In this document: one piece after another, positions 1 through 5,737 of the stretch
How positions within the stretch are numbered: position 1 is the first letter of the stretch
Layout: each line of letters starts with the position of its first letter
Origin: Candidatus Methylomirabilota bacterium
Lineage (GTDB): Bacteria; Methylomirabilota; Methylomirabilia; Methylomirabilales; JACQHM01
Reading direction: 5' to 3'
Assembly: GCA_016199025.1 (NCBI GenBank)
Contig: JACQHM010000146.1
Location: forward strand, 1-8,638
Length of the DNA: 8,638 bases
The notes under the pieces: model-generated
Database searches by the model: none
What the model saw: only the letters and a program-made list of their open reading frames with translations
What the model was told of the DNA's origin: nothing
Position numbers and translations under genes: made by a program

Positions 1-417
1 ACCACCGATCCTGAGGCGGCTTTGAAAGGAAGCATCATCCCTCTGGGCTACAAAGGCTACGGGATCGCCTTCATCGTCGAGATCCTGTCAGGCACCCTGA
101 GTGGGGGGCCCTTTGGCCCCGGTGTCGGCGAGCTGTACAGGTCCGAGAGGCCCCAGGAGGTCTGCCATTTGTTCGGGGCCTTGGCCATCGAGGCCTTCAT
201 CCCGGCCCAGGTGTTTAAGCAACGGGTTGATCAGTTGATCCGAGAGGTCCGGGCCATGCCCAAGGTCCCCGGGGTCGAGAAGATCTATTTCCCCGGCGAG
301 ATCGAGTGGGAGAAGGCGGGAGCCCGGTCCGAACAGGGGATCCCGTTAAGCGAGGCCGTGTATCAAGAGTTGTCCCGTCTGGGAGAGGAGTGCGGGTTGA
401 CCCTTGCAATCTTCTAA
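1..417 (+). CDS. Malate/L-lactate dehydrogenase family (Ldh_2) oxidoreductase, C-terminal part
   Basis: The frame is open from the window edge and reads TTDPEAALKGS before the family-typical stretch GYKGYGIAFIVEILSGTLSG; about 138 C-terminal residues are present and the stop is TAA at 415-417. The Gly-rich helix after the KG pair and the late FPGEIEWE motif are characteristic of the Ldh_2 family (YlbC/AllD/YiaK/ComC-like NAD(P)H-dependent 2-oxo-acid/2-hydroxy-acid oxidoreductases). These enzymes interconvert 2-hydroxy and 2-oxo acids such as malate, lactate, ureidoglycolate, sulfolactate or diketogulonate in the cytoplasm. The substrate cannot be told because the N-terminal half, with most of the active site, lies outside the window. 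The aldolase begins 12 nt downstream, so the two are probably co-transcribed and may act on related 2-oxo acids. The family call is secure; the specific function is open. Confidence 0.9.
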   Translation, partial: TTDPEAALKGSIIPLGYKGYGIAFIVEILSGTLSGGPFGPGVGELYRSERPQEVCHLFGALAIEAFIPAQVFKQRVDQLIREVRAMPKVPGVEKIYFPGEIEWEKAGARSEQGIPLSEAVYQELSRLGEECGLTLAIF

Positions 418-429
418 GAGGAGGAAGCC

Positions 430-1215
430 ATGATCATCGAGAACCGGATCAAGCGGATCTTGAAGGAGGGAGGGGTCGCCATTGGGACGATGGTCGCCCA
501 CTTCCGGGTGCCGAGCATCGCCCTCATGCTAAAGGCGGCCGGCTTCGACTTCTTCTTCATTGATCGGGAGCACGGGAGCATCGGCGTCGCGGCGATGGCT
601 GATCTCATTGTCGCCGCCCGGGGGGCGGGGATTGCCCCCATCGTCCGGGTCCCGGCCTTAGAGCCCCAGCTCCTCGCCCATCCTTTGGACCTGGGTGCCG
701 CCGGCATCCTCTGTCCCCAGACAGAAACAAAAGAGGAGGTGGAGCTGATTGTCCGCTCGACTAAATACTACCCCCTAGGTGAACGGGGGATGTCTCTTCG
801 GAACATCCACACCGACTTCGAGCGGGGAAAGGGGGATGAGGTTACCAAGAAGTTAAACGAGGAGACCCTGATCGTCCTCCAGGTGGAGACGGCGAAAGGG
901 ATCGACAACCTGGAGCGTCTCGTCGAGGTGGAGGGGGTGGATGCGGCCTTTGTCGGCCCCAACGATCTCTCCCAGACCCTTGGCATTCCGGGCCAGATCC
1001 ACCATCCAGAAGTCGTGAAACGGATCGAGCGGCTGATCGAGGTCTGCCAGAAAGCGGGGGTTGCCCCCGGCCTTCACACCTACGACGTGGACTCGGCCAA
1101 GGAGTGGCTGAAGAAGGGGATCAAACTTTTGGGCTTTACGGGGGATGCCCCCTTGATCGTGGACACAGGAGCGAAGGCGACCTCAGAGCTTCGAGAGTTC
1201 CTCAAATCGCTGTAG
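430..1215 (+). CDS. HpcH/HpaI family class II aldolase (2-oxo-3-deoxy acid aldolase type)
   Basis: This 261-residue protein is full length for the family (about 250-270). Start ATG is set by a strong AGGAGG at 419-424, five bases upstream. Family landmarks are visible: FIDREHG with the presumed catalytic His48; RVP with Arg73 for the oxo-acid carboxylate; GILCPQ near residues 92-97; GERGMS at 117-122; Glu153 in QVET and Asp179 in FVGPNDLS, matching the metal-ligand Glu and Asp of HpaI-type enzymes. Such enzymes are divalent-metal aldolases that split 2-oxo-3-deoxy (or 4-hydroxy-2-oxo) acids into pyruvate and an aldehyde; relatives act on hydroxy-oxo-heptanedioate, 2-keto-3-deoxy-L-rhamnonate or 2-dehydro-3-deoxyglucarate. 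The substrate cannot be assigned from sequence alone. Placement 12 nt behind an Ldh_2 oxidoreductase suggests one catabolic operon. Its end is followed at once by two GC-rich hairpins. Confidence 0.93.
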   Translation: MIIENRIKRILKEGGVAIGTMVAHFRVPSIALMLKAAGFDFFFIDREHGSIGVAAMADLIVAARGAGIAPIVRVPALEPQLLAHPLDLGAAGILCPQTETKEEVELIVRSTKYYPLGERGMSLRNIHTDFERGKGDEVTKKLNEETLIVLQVETAKGIDNLERLVEVEGVDAAFVGPNDLSQTLGIPGQIHHPEVVKRIERLIEVCQKAGVAPGLHTYDVDSAKEWLKKGIKLLGFTGDAPLIVDTGAKATSELREFLKSL

Positions 1216-1256
1216 GGGCGGCATTCATGCCGCCCATCGTTCCCCTCCGGGGAGGG
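1216..1256. repeat. Two adjacent GC-rich hairpins (REP-like palindromic element)
   Basis: Directly after the aldolase stop, arms GGGCGGCAT (1216-1224) and ATGCCGCCC (1227-1235) form a perfect 9-bp stem around TC. Six bases on, CCCTCC (1243-1248) and GGAGGG (1251-1256) form a second 6-bp stem. There is no T-tract, so an ordinary intrinsic terminator is unlikely. The TAGGGGCGGC opening resembles short palindromic elements scattered between genes of many GC-rich environmental bacteria, but no second copy is present in this window. It could stabilise or attenuate the upstream mRNA. The GGAGGG of the second stem is also the best ribosome binding site for the ATG at 1261. Confidence 0.55.
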
Positions 1257-1260
1257 TAAG

Positions 1261-1617
1261 ATGGCCGGCCAAAGGGTCGGTGAACGCGAAGGCGAAGTCG
1301 CTGTGAAGAAGCTCCTCCTTCTACCCGCCTGCTTGCTCCTCCTCCTCTGTCTGCCCTCCCCCTCTCCTTCCCAAGGGGTCACGATCCCCTCACCCTTAGG
1401 CTACGTGAACGACTACGCCGGTGTCATCGACCCTGCCACAGAAACAGCACTCACGAACCTTATCAAAGCTGTGGAGCAGAAGACGACGGCTGAGATCGCC
1501 ATCCTGACCGTGGAGACCACGAAGCCCCTGGAAACCTTCCAGTATTCGATCCAGGTATTCGATCAGTGGAAGATCGGGAAGAAGGGGAAGGACAATCAGG
1601 AGGAAGTTGGTAAGTGA
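1261..1617 (+). pseudogene. Truncated TPM-domain (YgcG/DUF477-like) exported protein
   Basis: The frame encodes 118 residues. An ATG at 1261 follows GGAGGG with a good gap; a GTG at 1303 (VKKLLLLPAC...) would give a more compact signal peptide. A strongly hydrophobic signal segment and a Ser/Pro stretch are followed by a typical TPM N-terminal half: GYVNDYAGVIDP, an amphipathic helix, TTAEIAILTVETT, and DQWKIGKKGKDN. In intact family members GKKGKDN leads directly into a hydrophobic strand (usually GVLLLVA) and some 60 more domain residues, often with C-terminal membrane segments. Here the similarity stops at Asn112 and the frame ends six residues later (QEEVGK, TGA at 1615-1617). The protein therefore lacks over a third of its fold and is probably non-functional. 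TPM proteins are exported or membrane-bound and linked to envelope maintenance, with phosphatase activity reported for a plant member. The break looks like a deletion or insertion junction near 1597. Confidence 0.75.
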
Positions 1618-1822
1618 AGTGCGAGGGAAGACGATCTATTTGGCCCAGCTTATGCGAAAGGGCTGGGGTCAAGCCCCTGCGAAAATCCCTTGCCAAGGGC
1701 TCTTGTTTCTCCTACAATCTCTCCTGATCCACAGCGTCCGTCCAAAGCGGATGGATAGCCTATCTACCGGCACCAATGATGAACCAGCCTTTTCCCGAAC
1801 CTTGCCATGGGAGGGCTTACCA
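1618..1822 (+). other. Unassigned DNA after the TPM break, with small inverted repeats
   Basis: About 200 nt with no recognisable gene and no remnant of the missing TPM half in any frame that I can see. A 13-nt inverted repeat, CCCTTG-C-CAAGGG (1687-1699), is followed by a weakly T-rich stretch, and GGGG-TCAAG-CCCC lies just before it. An in-frame 37-codon reading from GTG 1614 (overlapping the TPM stop as GTGA, behind AGGAGG at 1598-1603) and a longer upstream extension of the 60-residue membrane protein both exist. Neither has a recognisable sequence. It may be the scar of the event that truncated the TPM gene. Confidence 0.4.
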
Positions 1823-2005
1823 ATGGAACAGGCTAAAGGGGAACGCACAGCACGGGTGATCTGCTTGGCCATCGGTCTTTTGGGCACGATCGTCGTGGGC
1901 GTGCCCTTCGTCTTCGACGTCGGCCCACAGATGGCCTACTTCCTCCTCATAGGGACCGGTTTGGCCGTGATCGGCTTGGCAGCGTTCCTGTTCTACTCGA
2001 TCTGA
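1823..2005 (+). CDS. Small two-helix membrane protein, 60 residues, unknown function
   Basis: The ATG at 1823 is preceded by GGGAGGG (1809-1815) with a seven-base gap, which favours this start over in-frame starts at 1607 (TTG) and 1754 (ATG), whose extra N-terminal sequence looks non-coding. The product has a short charged N-terminus (MEQAKGERTAR), a first hydrophobic segment at about residues 11-32, a short turn around FDVGPQ, and a second segment at about 38-58, ending FLFYSI. It should be a hairpin inner-membrane protein with both ends on the same side. I do not recognise a family. It sits alone between the broken TPM gene and the convergence with the secA cluster, so context gives little. 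A chance hydrophobic ORF is possible, but start signal and topology are coherent. Confidence 0.55.
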   Translation: MEQAKGERTARVICLAIGLLGTIVVGVPFVFDVGPQMAYFLLIGTGLAVIGLAAFLFYSI

Positions 2006-2033
2006 GCCTCACACCTTCCGCTCAACAGCACGG

Positions 2034-2059
2034 TGGCAGACAACACGTCGGGTCTGCCA
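2034..2059 (+). terminator. Stem-loop in the convergent gap, possible weak terminator
   Basis: TGGCAGAC (2034-2041) pairs perfectly with GTCTGCCA (2052-2059) around a 10-nt loop, 29 nt past the stop of the 60-residue membrane protein. It is followed by a purine-rich stretch rather than a T-tract, so intrinsic termination is not assured. The rest of the 2006-2188 gap holds a short AT-rich patch near 2087-2113 and the 10-bp palindrome CTCCCGGGAG at 2167-2176. No gene was seen there, and no clear terminator for the minus-strand cluster ending at 2189. Confidence 0.3.
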
Positions 2060-2188
2060 GAAGAAGAGGGGTTTGCTACCACCGATCTTGTGGGATTTTG
2101 TAACATTTTGATGAGCCCCGCATCCCTTTCCCCCGACGAAGACCTTCAGAGGTAAAGGCTGAGGACCTCCCGGGAGCGACAGACCTCA

Positions 2189-2503
2189 TCACCGAAGGTG
2201 CTCCAAGGTGAGCTTGGCGCTCTCTTCCCGGAACAGTTCCCAGTAAGTGCGGGTGAGGGTCTCCAACCGTTCAACGAACCCCTCTTTCCGATCGGCGGGG
2301 AGTAAATCAAGCAAGGCAGGATTGATGGACAGATAGCGAGAAAAGACCATTTGCCCCTCCTTCAATTCTCTGAGTCTTTGCGCGAGCAACCCTTTGGCCC
2401 CTTGCGACTTTCTCGTCGTGGGGATCGGCAGGTAATCGAGGATCTCTTCAAGGAGGCGGATGAAGGCGGCCCGATACCCCCCGGCACGGTCCCTGCTGGT
2501 CAC
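2189..2503 (-). CDS. Hypothetical 104-residue protein, third gene of the secA cluster
   Basis: A GTG start at 2503 lies seven bases after the stop of the upstream lipoprotein gene. The frame has a stop at 2518-2516, so no longer form exists unless coupled to the upstream gene. The product is soluble and probably all-helical: AAFIRLLEEILDYLP, a basic TTRKSQGAKGLLAQRLRELKEG segment read in two parts, then NPALLDLLPADRKEGF and a final amphipathic helix ending LTLEHLR. There is no signal peptide, membrane segment, cysteine or catalytic motif. I do not recognise a family. Reasons to believe it is real are its tight spacing behind secA and the lipoprotein and an amino-acid make-up typical of a helical protein. 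Function is unknown; a role connected with export or the envelope would be guesswork from position alone. Confidence 0.6.
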   Translation of the reverse strand: MTSRDRAGGYRAAFIRLLEEILDYLPIPTTRKSQGAKGLLAQRLRELKEGQMVFSRYLSINPALLDLLPADRKEGFVERLETLTRTYWELFREESAKLTLEHLR

Positions 2504-2510
2504 GCCCGAC

Positions 2511-2711
2511 TCACTTCACCGGCACCGTCACCGTGGCCGAGCCGCCTGGCCCCGACACACCCCCGGAGACCACGCCACCCTGTGGGCCCACCGTCACCGA
2601 GCCGGAGGGATGGAGCAGGCCAGCGCAGGCGGCCAGGGCCATGAGGGCCGACAGGACCAGAAGAACCTTCCGCGAGGTCCCTTTTTGTTCGCTCAGCCAC
2701 ACCTCTAACAC
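2511..2711 (-). CDS. Small Gly/Val-rich putative lipoprotein
   Basis: A 66-residue product starting at GTG 2711, 18 nt after the secA stop; an in-frame GTG at 2702 is an alternative. The N-terminus holds Lys10, Arg14 and Lys15, then a hydrophobic segment VLLVLSALMALAAC. Leu26-Ala27-Ala28-Cys29 fits the lipobox for signal peptidase II, so the mature chain would be about 38 residues beginning CAGLLHPSG. The mature part is rich in Gly, Val, Ser and Pro, with two alternating strands (SVTV and ATVTVPV) around a Gly-rich centre, and has almost no charge. I do not recognise a family. Being translated right behind secA it is probably co-expressed with it, and its own export would use the Sec system. 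The signal peptide argues for a real gene despite the size. Confidence 0.6.
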   Translation of the reverse strand: MLEVWLSEQKGTSRKVLLVLSALMALAACAGLLHPSGSVTVGPQGGVVSGGVSGPGGSATVTVPVK

Positions 2712-2729
2712 CTATGAGGCCCCCGGTTG

Positions 2730-5585
2730 TTAGGCCCCGCAGCACTTCTTGTACTTCCTGCCACTCCCACAGGGGCAGGGCTCGTTTCGACCGATCTTCC
2801 TCCCCCCTACCCGCATGGCAGGCGTGGCCGCTGCCGCAGGCCGGAGCGGGCGGCGCACCGTCGGGGCCGTCCTTGGCCTCCCATCTCCGGCACGGGCGAG
2901 GGCCTCCGCCGGCTCCCCCGCCTCCTCTCCCTCGACAGCCGCGAGCTGGACCTTGAAGAGGTACTCGATCACTTGGCCCTTGATCCGCTCGACCATCTCC
3001 TCGAAGAGATCAAAGGCCTCCCGCTTGTACTCGATCAAGGGGTCCTTCTGGCCGTAGCCCCTGAGGCCGATCCCCTCCTTGAGATGATCCATGGCCAGAA
3101 GATGATCCTTCCACTGGGAGTCCACCACCTGGAGGAGGATCATCCGCTCCAGGAAGCGCATCGTGGGGGAGCCGAGCGTTCGCTCCTTGGCCTCGTAGGC
3201 CCCCTTGAGCACCTCCTCCAACCGATCCCGGACCAGGGCCCGGGTCAGATCGGGGATCTCCTCGGGTGCGAAGGAGAGCTCTACATCGAACCGCTGCTTC
3301 ACGGTTTCCGAGAGGCGGGGGAGATCCCACTGCTCCGGGTAGGTGTCCTCGTCGGTGTAGGTCTCGACCAGTTGATCCAGGACGTCGTCGATCATCTCCT
3401 GGATGTGATCCTTCAAATCCTCGCTCTCCAAAATCCGATGGCGCTCGGCGTAGATCACCTGCCGCTGCTTGTTCATCACGTCATCGTATTCCAACAGGTG
3501 CTTCCGGATCTCGAAGTGATGGGCCTCGACCCTCTTCTGGGCTGTCTGGATGGCCTTGGTCACCCAGGGGTGCTCGATGGGCTCCCCCTCCTCCATGCCA
3601 AGCTTCCCCATGATCCGGGAGATCCGGTCGGAAGCGAAGAGCCGCATCAGGTCATCCTCTAAAGAGAGGTAGAAACGGGAGGAGCCAGGGTCCCCCTGGC
3701 GGCCGGCCCGACCCCTGAGCTGGTTGTCGATCCTTCTCGCCTCATGTCGCTCCGTCCCGATGATGTGGAGGCCCCCTAAGGCGACGACCTTCTTGTGTTC
3801 CTCCTCCGTTTCCTTCCTGGCCTTGACCAACGCCATGGCGTAGGATTCGGGGTCAGGGGTGTCCAGGAGGCCGTAGGCCTGCATCTTTTTCACTTCCTCC
3901 AAGGTCCTTTGGTACTCCTCCGGGGCAATCCCTTCCTTCGAGATCTCCCCCCGCTGGACCCTCTCAGCCGCCAAGAAGTTCGGGTTTCCGCCCAGGAGGA
4001 TGTCGGTCCCCCGCCCGGCCATATTGGTCGCAATGGTGACCGCCTTGAACCGACCGGCCTGGGCCACGATCTCCGCCTCCCGTTCGTGGTGCTTGGCGTT
4101 CAGGACCTGGTGCGGGATCTCCCTCTTCTTCAGCATCGCGGAGAGCTTCTCGGATTTCTCGATGGAGGTGGTCCCCACCAGGACGGGGCGGCCGATCTGG
4201 TAGCACTCCTCGATCTCCTGCACGACGGCCTCGGACTTCTCCCGCTCCGTCCTGTACACAACGTCCGGGTGGTTTGTCCGGATCAGGAACCTGTTGGTCG
4301 GGATGACGACCACGTCCAGGTTATAGATCTGGGCGAACTCCGCCGCCTCTGTATCGGCCGTCCCCGTCATCCCGGCCAGCTTCTTATTCATCCGGAAGTA
4401 GTTCTGGATGGTAATGGTGGCGAGGGTTTGGTTCTCCCGCTCGATCTTCACCCGCTCCTTGGCCTCGACGGCCTGATGAAGCCCGTCAGACCAGCGACGG
4501 CCAGGCATCAAGCGGCCCGTGAACTCATCCACGATGATGACCTCGCCGTCCTTCACCATGTAGTCCACGTCCCGTTTAAAGAGGGTGTGGGCCTTCAGGG
4601 CCTGGTTGGTGTGGTGGACGAGATCCATGTGGGAAGGGTCATAGAGGTTCCGGACGCCGATGAGCCGCTCAGCCTTGGCGATCCCGGCCTCCGTCAAGGC
4701 CACCGTTTTGTGCTTCTCGTCCACGATGTAGTCACCCGACGCTGTCGCCTCTACCTCCGAGAGTTTCCCTTCGGTGATGGTGGCCGCCCGTTTTAGTTGC
4801 CGGACGACCCGGTCAATCTGGGAGTAGAGATCCGGGGCCTCCTCCGAGGGGCCGGAGATGATCAAAGGGGTCCTGGCCTCGTCAATCAGGATGTTGTCCA
4901 CCTCATCCACGATGGCGTAGAACAGCTCCCGCTGGACCATCTCCTCCGGTGTGAACTTCATGTTGTCCCGGAGGTAGTCGAAGCCGAACTCGTTGTTGGT
5001 CCCATAGGTAATGTCGGCCAGGTACGCCTCCTTCCGCTGGCAGGGGCGGAGGTTCGCCATGCGAGGATCAAAGGCCCGGTACGAGGGGTCAAAGAGGTAG
5101 GAGGTCTCGTGCTGCAACACCCCGACGGAGAGGCCGAGGGTGTGGTAGATGGGCCCCATCCACTGGGTGTCGCGCTTCGCCAGGTAATCGTTGACGGTGA
5201 CGATATGGACCCCGTGTCCGAGCAACGCGTTTAAGTAAGCCGGGAGGGTCGCCACCAGCGTCTTCCCCTCGCCCGTGGCCATCTCGGCGATCTTCCCCTC
5301 GTGGAGGACGATGCCCCCCACCAGTTGGACATCGAAGTGACGCATCTGGAGGACCCGCTTCCCGACCTCCCGGGCGGTGGCAAAGGCCTCGGGGAGGATG
5401 TCCTCGAAGGTCTCGCCTTCACTGATCCTGGCCTTGAACCGGTCGGTCCTTGCCCGAAGCTCCGCATCGGTGAGCTGTTCGACCTCTGACTCTAAGGCAT
5501 TGATCTTCACGACCATCGGCTGGAGCCTCTTCAGCTCCCGCTCGTTCTTCGTCCCAAGGATCTTTCGAAGGATGAAGTCGATCAT
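2730..5585 (-). CDS. secA: Preprotein translocase ATPase subunit SecA
   Basis: SecA is the cytoplasmic ATPase that drives unfolded preproteins through SecYEG. The 951-residue chain has the full family layout: N-terminal MIDFILRKILGTKNERELKRL (given here only as the start landmark), Walker A MATGEGKT at 102-109, Walker B DEVD at 227-230 followed by NILIDEARTPLIISG, the preprotein cross-linking domain, GMTGTADTEAAEF, VLVGTTSIEKSEKLS, TNMAGRGTDI, the RGRAGRQGDPG arginine-finger region, the helical scaffold/wing domains, and a variable Ala/Pro-rich linker ending in the zinc-binding tail CPCGSG...KCCGA. The start at 5585 is set by homology and a GGAGGAGG at 5599-5606, with a rather long 13-nt gap; the frame stays open 44 codons further upstream, but that stretch looks non-coding and overlaps the promoter. 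Residues about 160-185 form an insertion relative to E. coli SecA. Two small genes follow closely. Confidence 0.98.
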   Translation of the reverse strand: MIDFILRKILGTKNERELKRLQPMVVKINALESEVEQLTDAELRARTDRFKARISEGETFEDILPEAFATAREVGKRVLQMRHFDVQLVGGIVLHEGKIAEMATGEGKTLVATLPAYLNALLGHGVHIVTVNDYLAKRDTQWMGPIYHTLGLSVGVLQHETSYLFDPSYRAFDPRMANLRPCQRKEAYLADITYGTNNEFGFDYLRDNMKFTPEEMVQRELFYAIVDEVDNILIDEARTPLIISGPSEEAPDLYSQIDRVVRQLKRAATITEGKLSEVEATASGDYIVDEKHKTVALTEAGIAKAERLIGVRNLYDPSHMDLVHHTNQALKAHTLFKRDVDYMVKDGEVIIVDEFTGRLMPGRRWSDGLHQAVEAKERVKIERENQTLATITIQNYFRMNKKLAGMTGTADTEAAEFAQIYNLDVVVIPTNRFLIRTNHPDVVYRTEREKSEAVVQEIEECYQIGRPVLVGTTSIEKSEKLSAMLKKREIPHQVLNAKHHEREAEIVAQAGRFKAVTIATNMAGRGTDILLGGNPNFLAAERVQRGEISKEGIAPEEYQRTLEEVKKMQAYGLLDTPDPESYAMALVKARKETEEEHKKVVALGGLHIIGTERHEARRIDNQLRGRAGRQGDPGSSRFYLSLEDDLMRLFASDRISRIMGKLGMEEGEPIEHPWVTKAIQTAQKRVEAHHFEIRKHLLEYDDVMNKQRQVIYAERHRILESEDLKDHIQEMIDDVLDQLVETYTDEDTYPEQWDLPRLSETVKQRFDVELSFAPEEIPDLTRALVRDRLEEVLKGAYEAKERTLGSPTMRFLERMILLQVVDSQWKDHLLAMDHLKEGIGLRGYGQKDPLIEYKREAFDLFEEMVERIKGQVIEYLFKVQLAAVEGEEAGEPAEALARAGDGRPRTAPTVRRPLRPAAAATPAMRVGGRKIGRNEPCPCGSGRKYKKCCGA

Positions 5586-5598
5586 GGCTTTCCGCTCG

Positions 5599-5606
5599 CC
5601 TCCTCC
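5599..5606 (-). promoter_or_regulatory. Shine-Dalgarno sequence of secA
   Basis: GGAGGAGG on the minus strand, 13 nt before the ATG at 5585. It is the only strong purine-rich site here and supports that start over the longer open frame reaching 5717. The gap is longer than usual, so initiation may be moderate. Confidence 0.6.
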
Positions 5607-5637
5607 ACAGGAAATGGAACGGTCTAAATTATGAGGG

Positions 5638-5667
5638 ATTCTAACACAGGTCCCCCAGTCCTTACAA
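5638..5667 (-). promoter_or_regulatory. Candidate sigma70-type promoter of secA
   Basis: On the minus strand TTGTAA (5667-5662) and TAGAAT (5643-5638) are 18 nt apart. The -10 matches TATAAT at five of six positions and is preceded by TGT, an extended -10. Transcription would begin near 5630, leaving a leader of about 45 nt before secA. The -35 box overlaps the tail of the upstream operon's terminator, so a separate secA promoter is expected exactly here. Confidence 0.45.
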
Positions 5668-5707
5668 TAAAAACACAAAAGCCCCCGGGCTGGTGCCCAG
5701 AGGCTTT
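5664..5707 (-). terminator. Rho-independent terminator of the M23-CapA operon
   Basis: On the minus strand a 13-bp stem pairs 5707-5695 (AAAGCCTCTGGGC) with 5690-5678 (GCCCGGGGGCTTT) around an ACCA loop, with only two G-U pairs, followed by TTGTGTTTTTATT. It lies about 31 nt after the CapA-like stop and separates that operon from secA. Between stop and stem sits a second perfect hairpin, CTTCTTCG-N-CGAAGAAG (5719-5735). Confidence 0.85.
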
Positions 5708-5718
5708 GAGGCTTCACT

Positions 5719-5735
5719 CTTCTTCGCCGAAGAAG
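5719..5735. repeat. 8-bp inverted repeat next to the CapA-like stop codon
   Basis: CTTCTTCG (5719-5726) and CGAAGAAG (5728-5735) are exact inverted copies around one base, two nucleotides beyond the TAA of the CapA-like gene. Together with the terminator stem it makes a tandem hairpin at the mRNA 3' end, which may protect the transcript. A dyad binding site for a protein is a less likely reading. Confidence 0.5.
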
Positions 5736-5737
5736 GC

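Noticed and set aside
1619..1720. GTGCG at 1619-1623 as a possible group II intron 5' end that interrupts the TPM gene
   Set aside because: No domain V-like hairpin, no reverse transcriptase, and the rest of the TPM domain does not resume downstream.
1614..1726. 37-codon frame from GTG 1614, coupled as GTGA to the TPM stop behind AGGAGG
   Set aside because: The spacing is tempting, but the product is short with no recognisable or structured sequence. It more likely belongs to the scar after the truncation.
2727..3662. Long plus-strand open frame of 311 codons opposite secA
   Set aside because: It lies antisense to highly conserved secA sequence, has Leu/Pro/Gly/His/Asp-rich composition typical of GC-rich antisense frames, and no domain or ribosome site.
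3795..5234. Plus-strand open frames of 333 and 145 codons opposite secA
   Set aside because: They are back-to-back shadows of the conserved SecA frame with no recognisable protein features.
5586..5717. 44-residue N-terminal extension of SecA
   Set aside because: The region contains the predicted promoter and the terminator tail. Family members begin at the MIDFILRK-like motif, and a Shine-Dalgarno sequence precedes the ATG at 5585.
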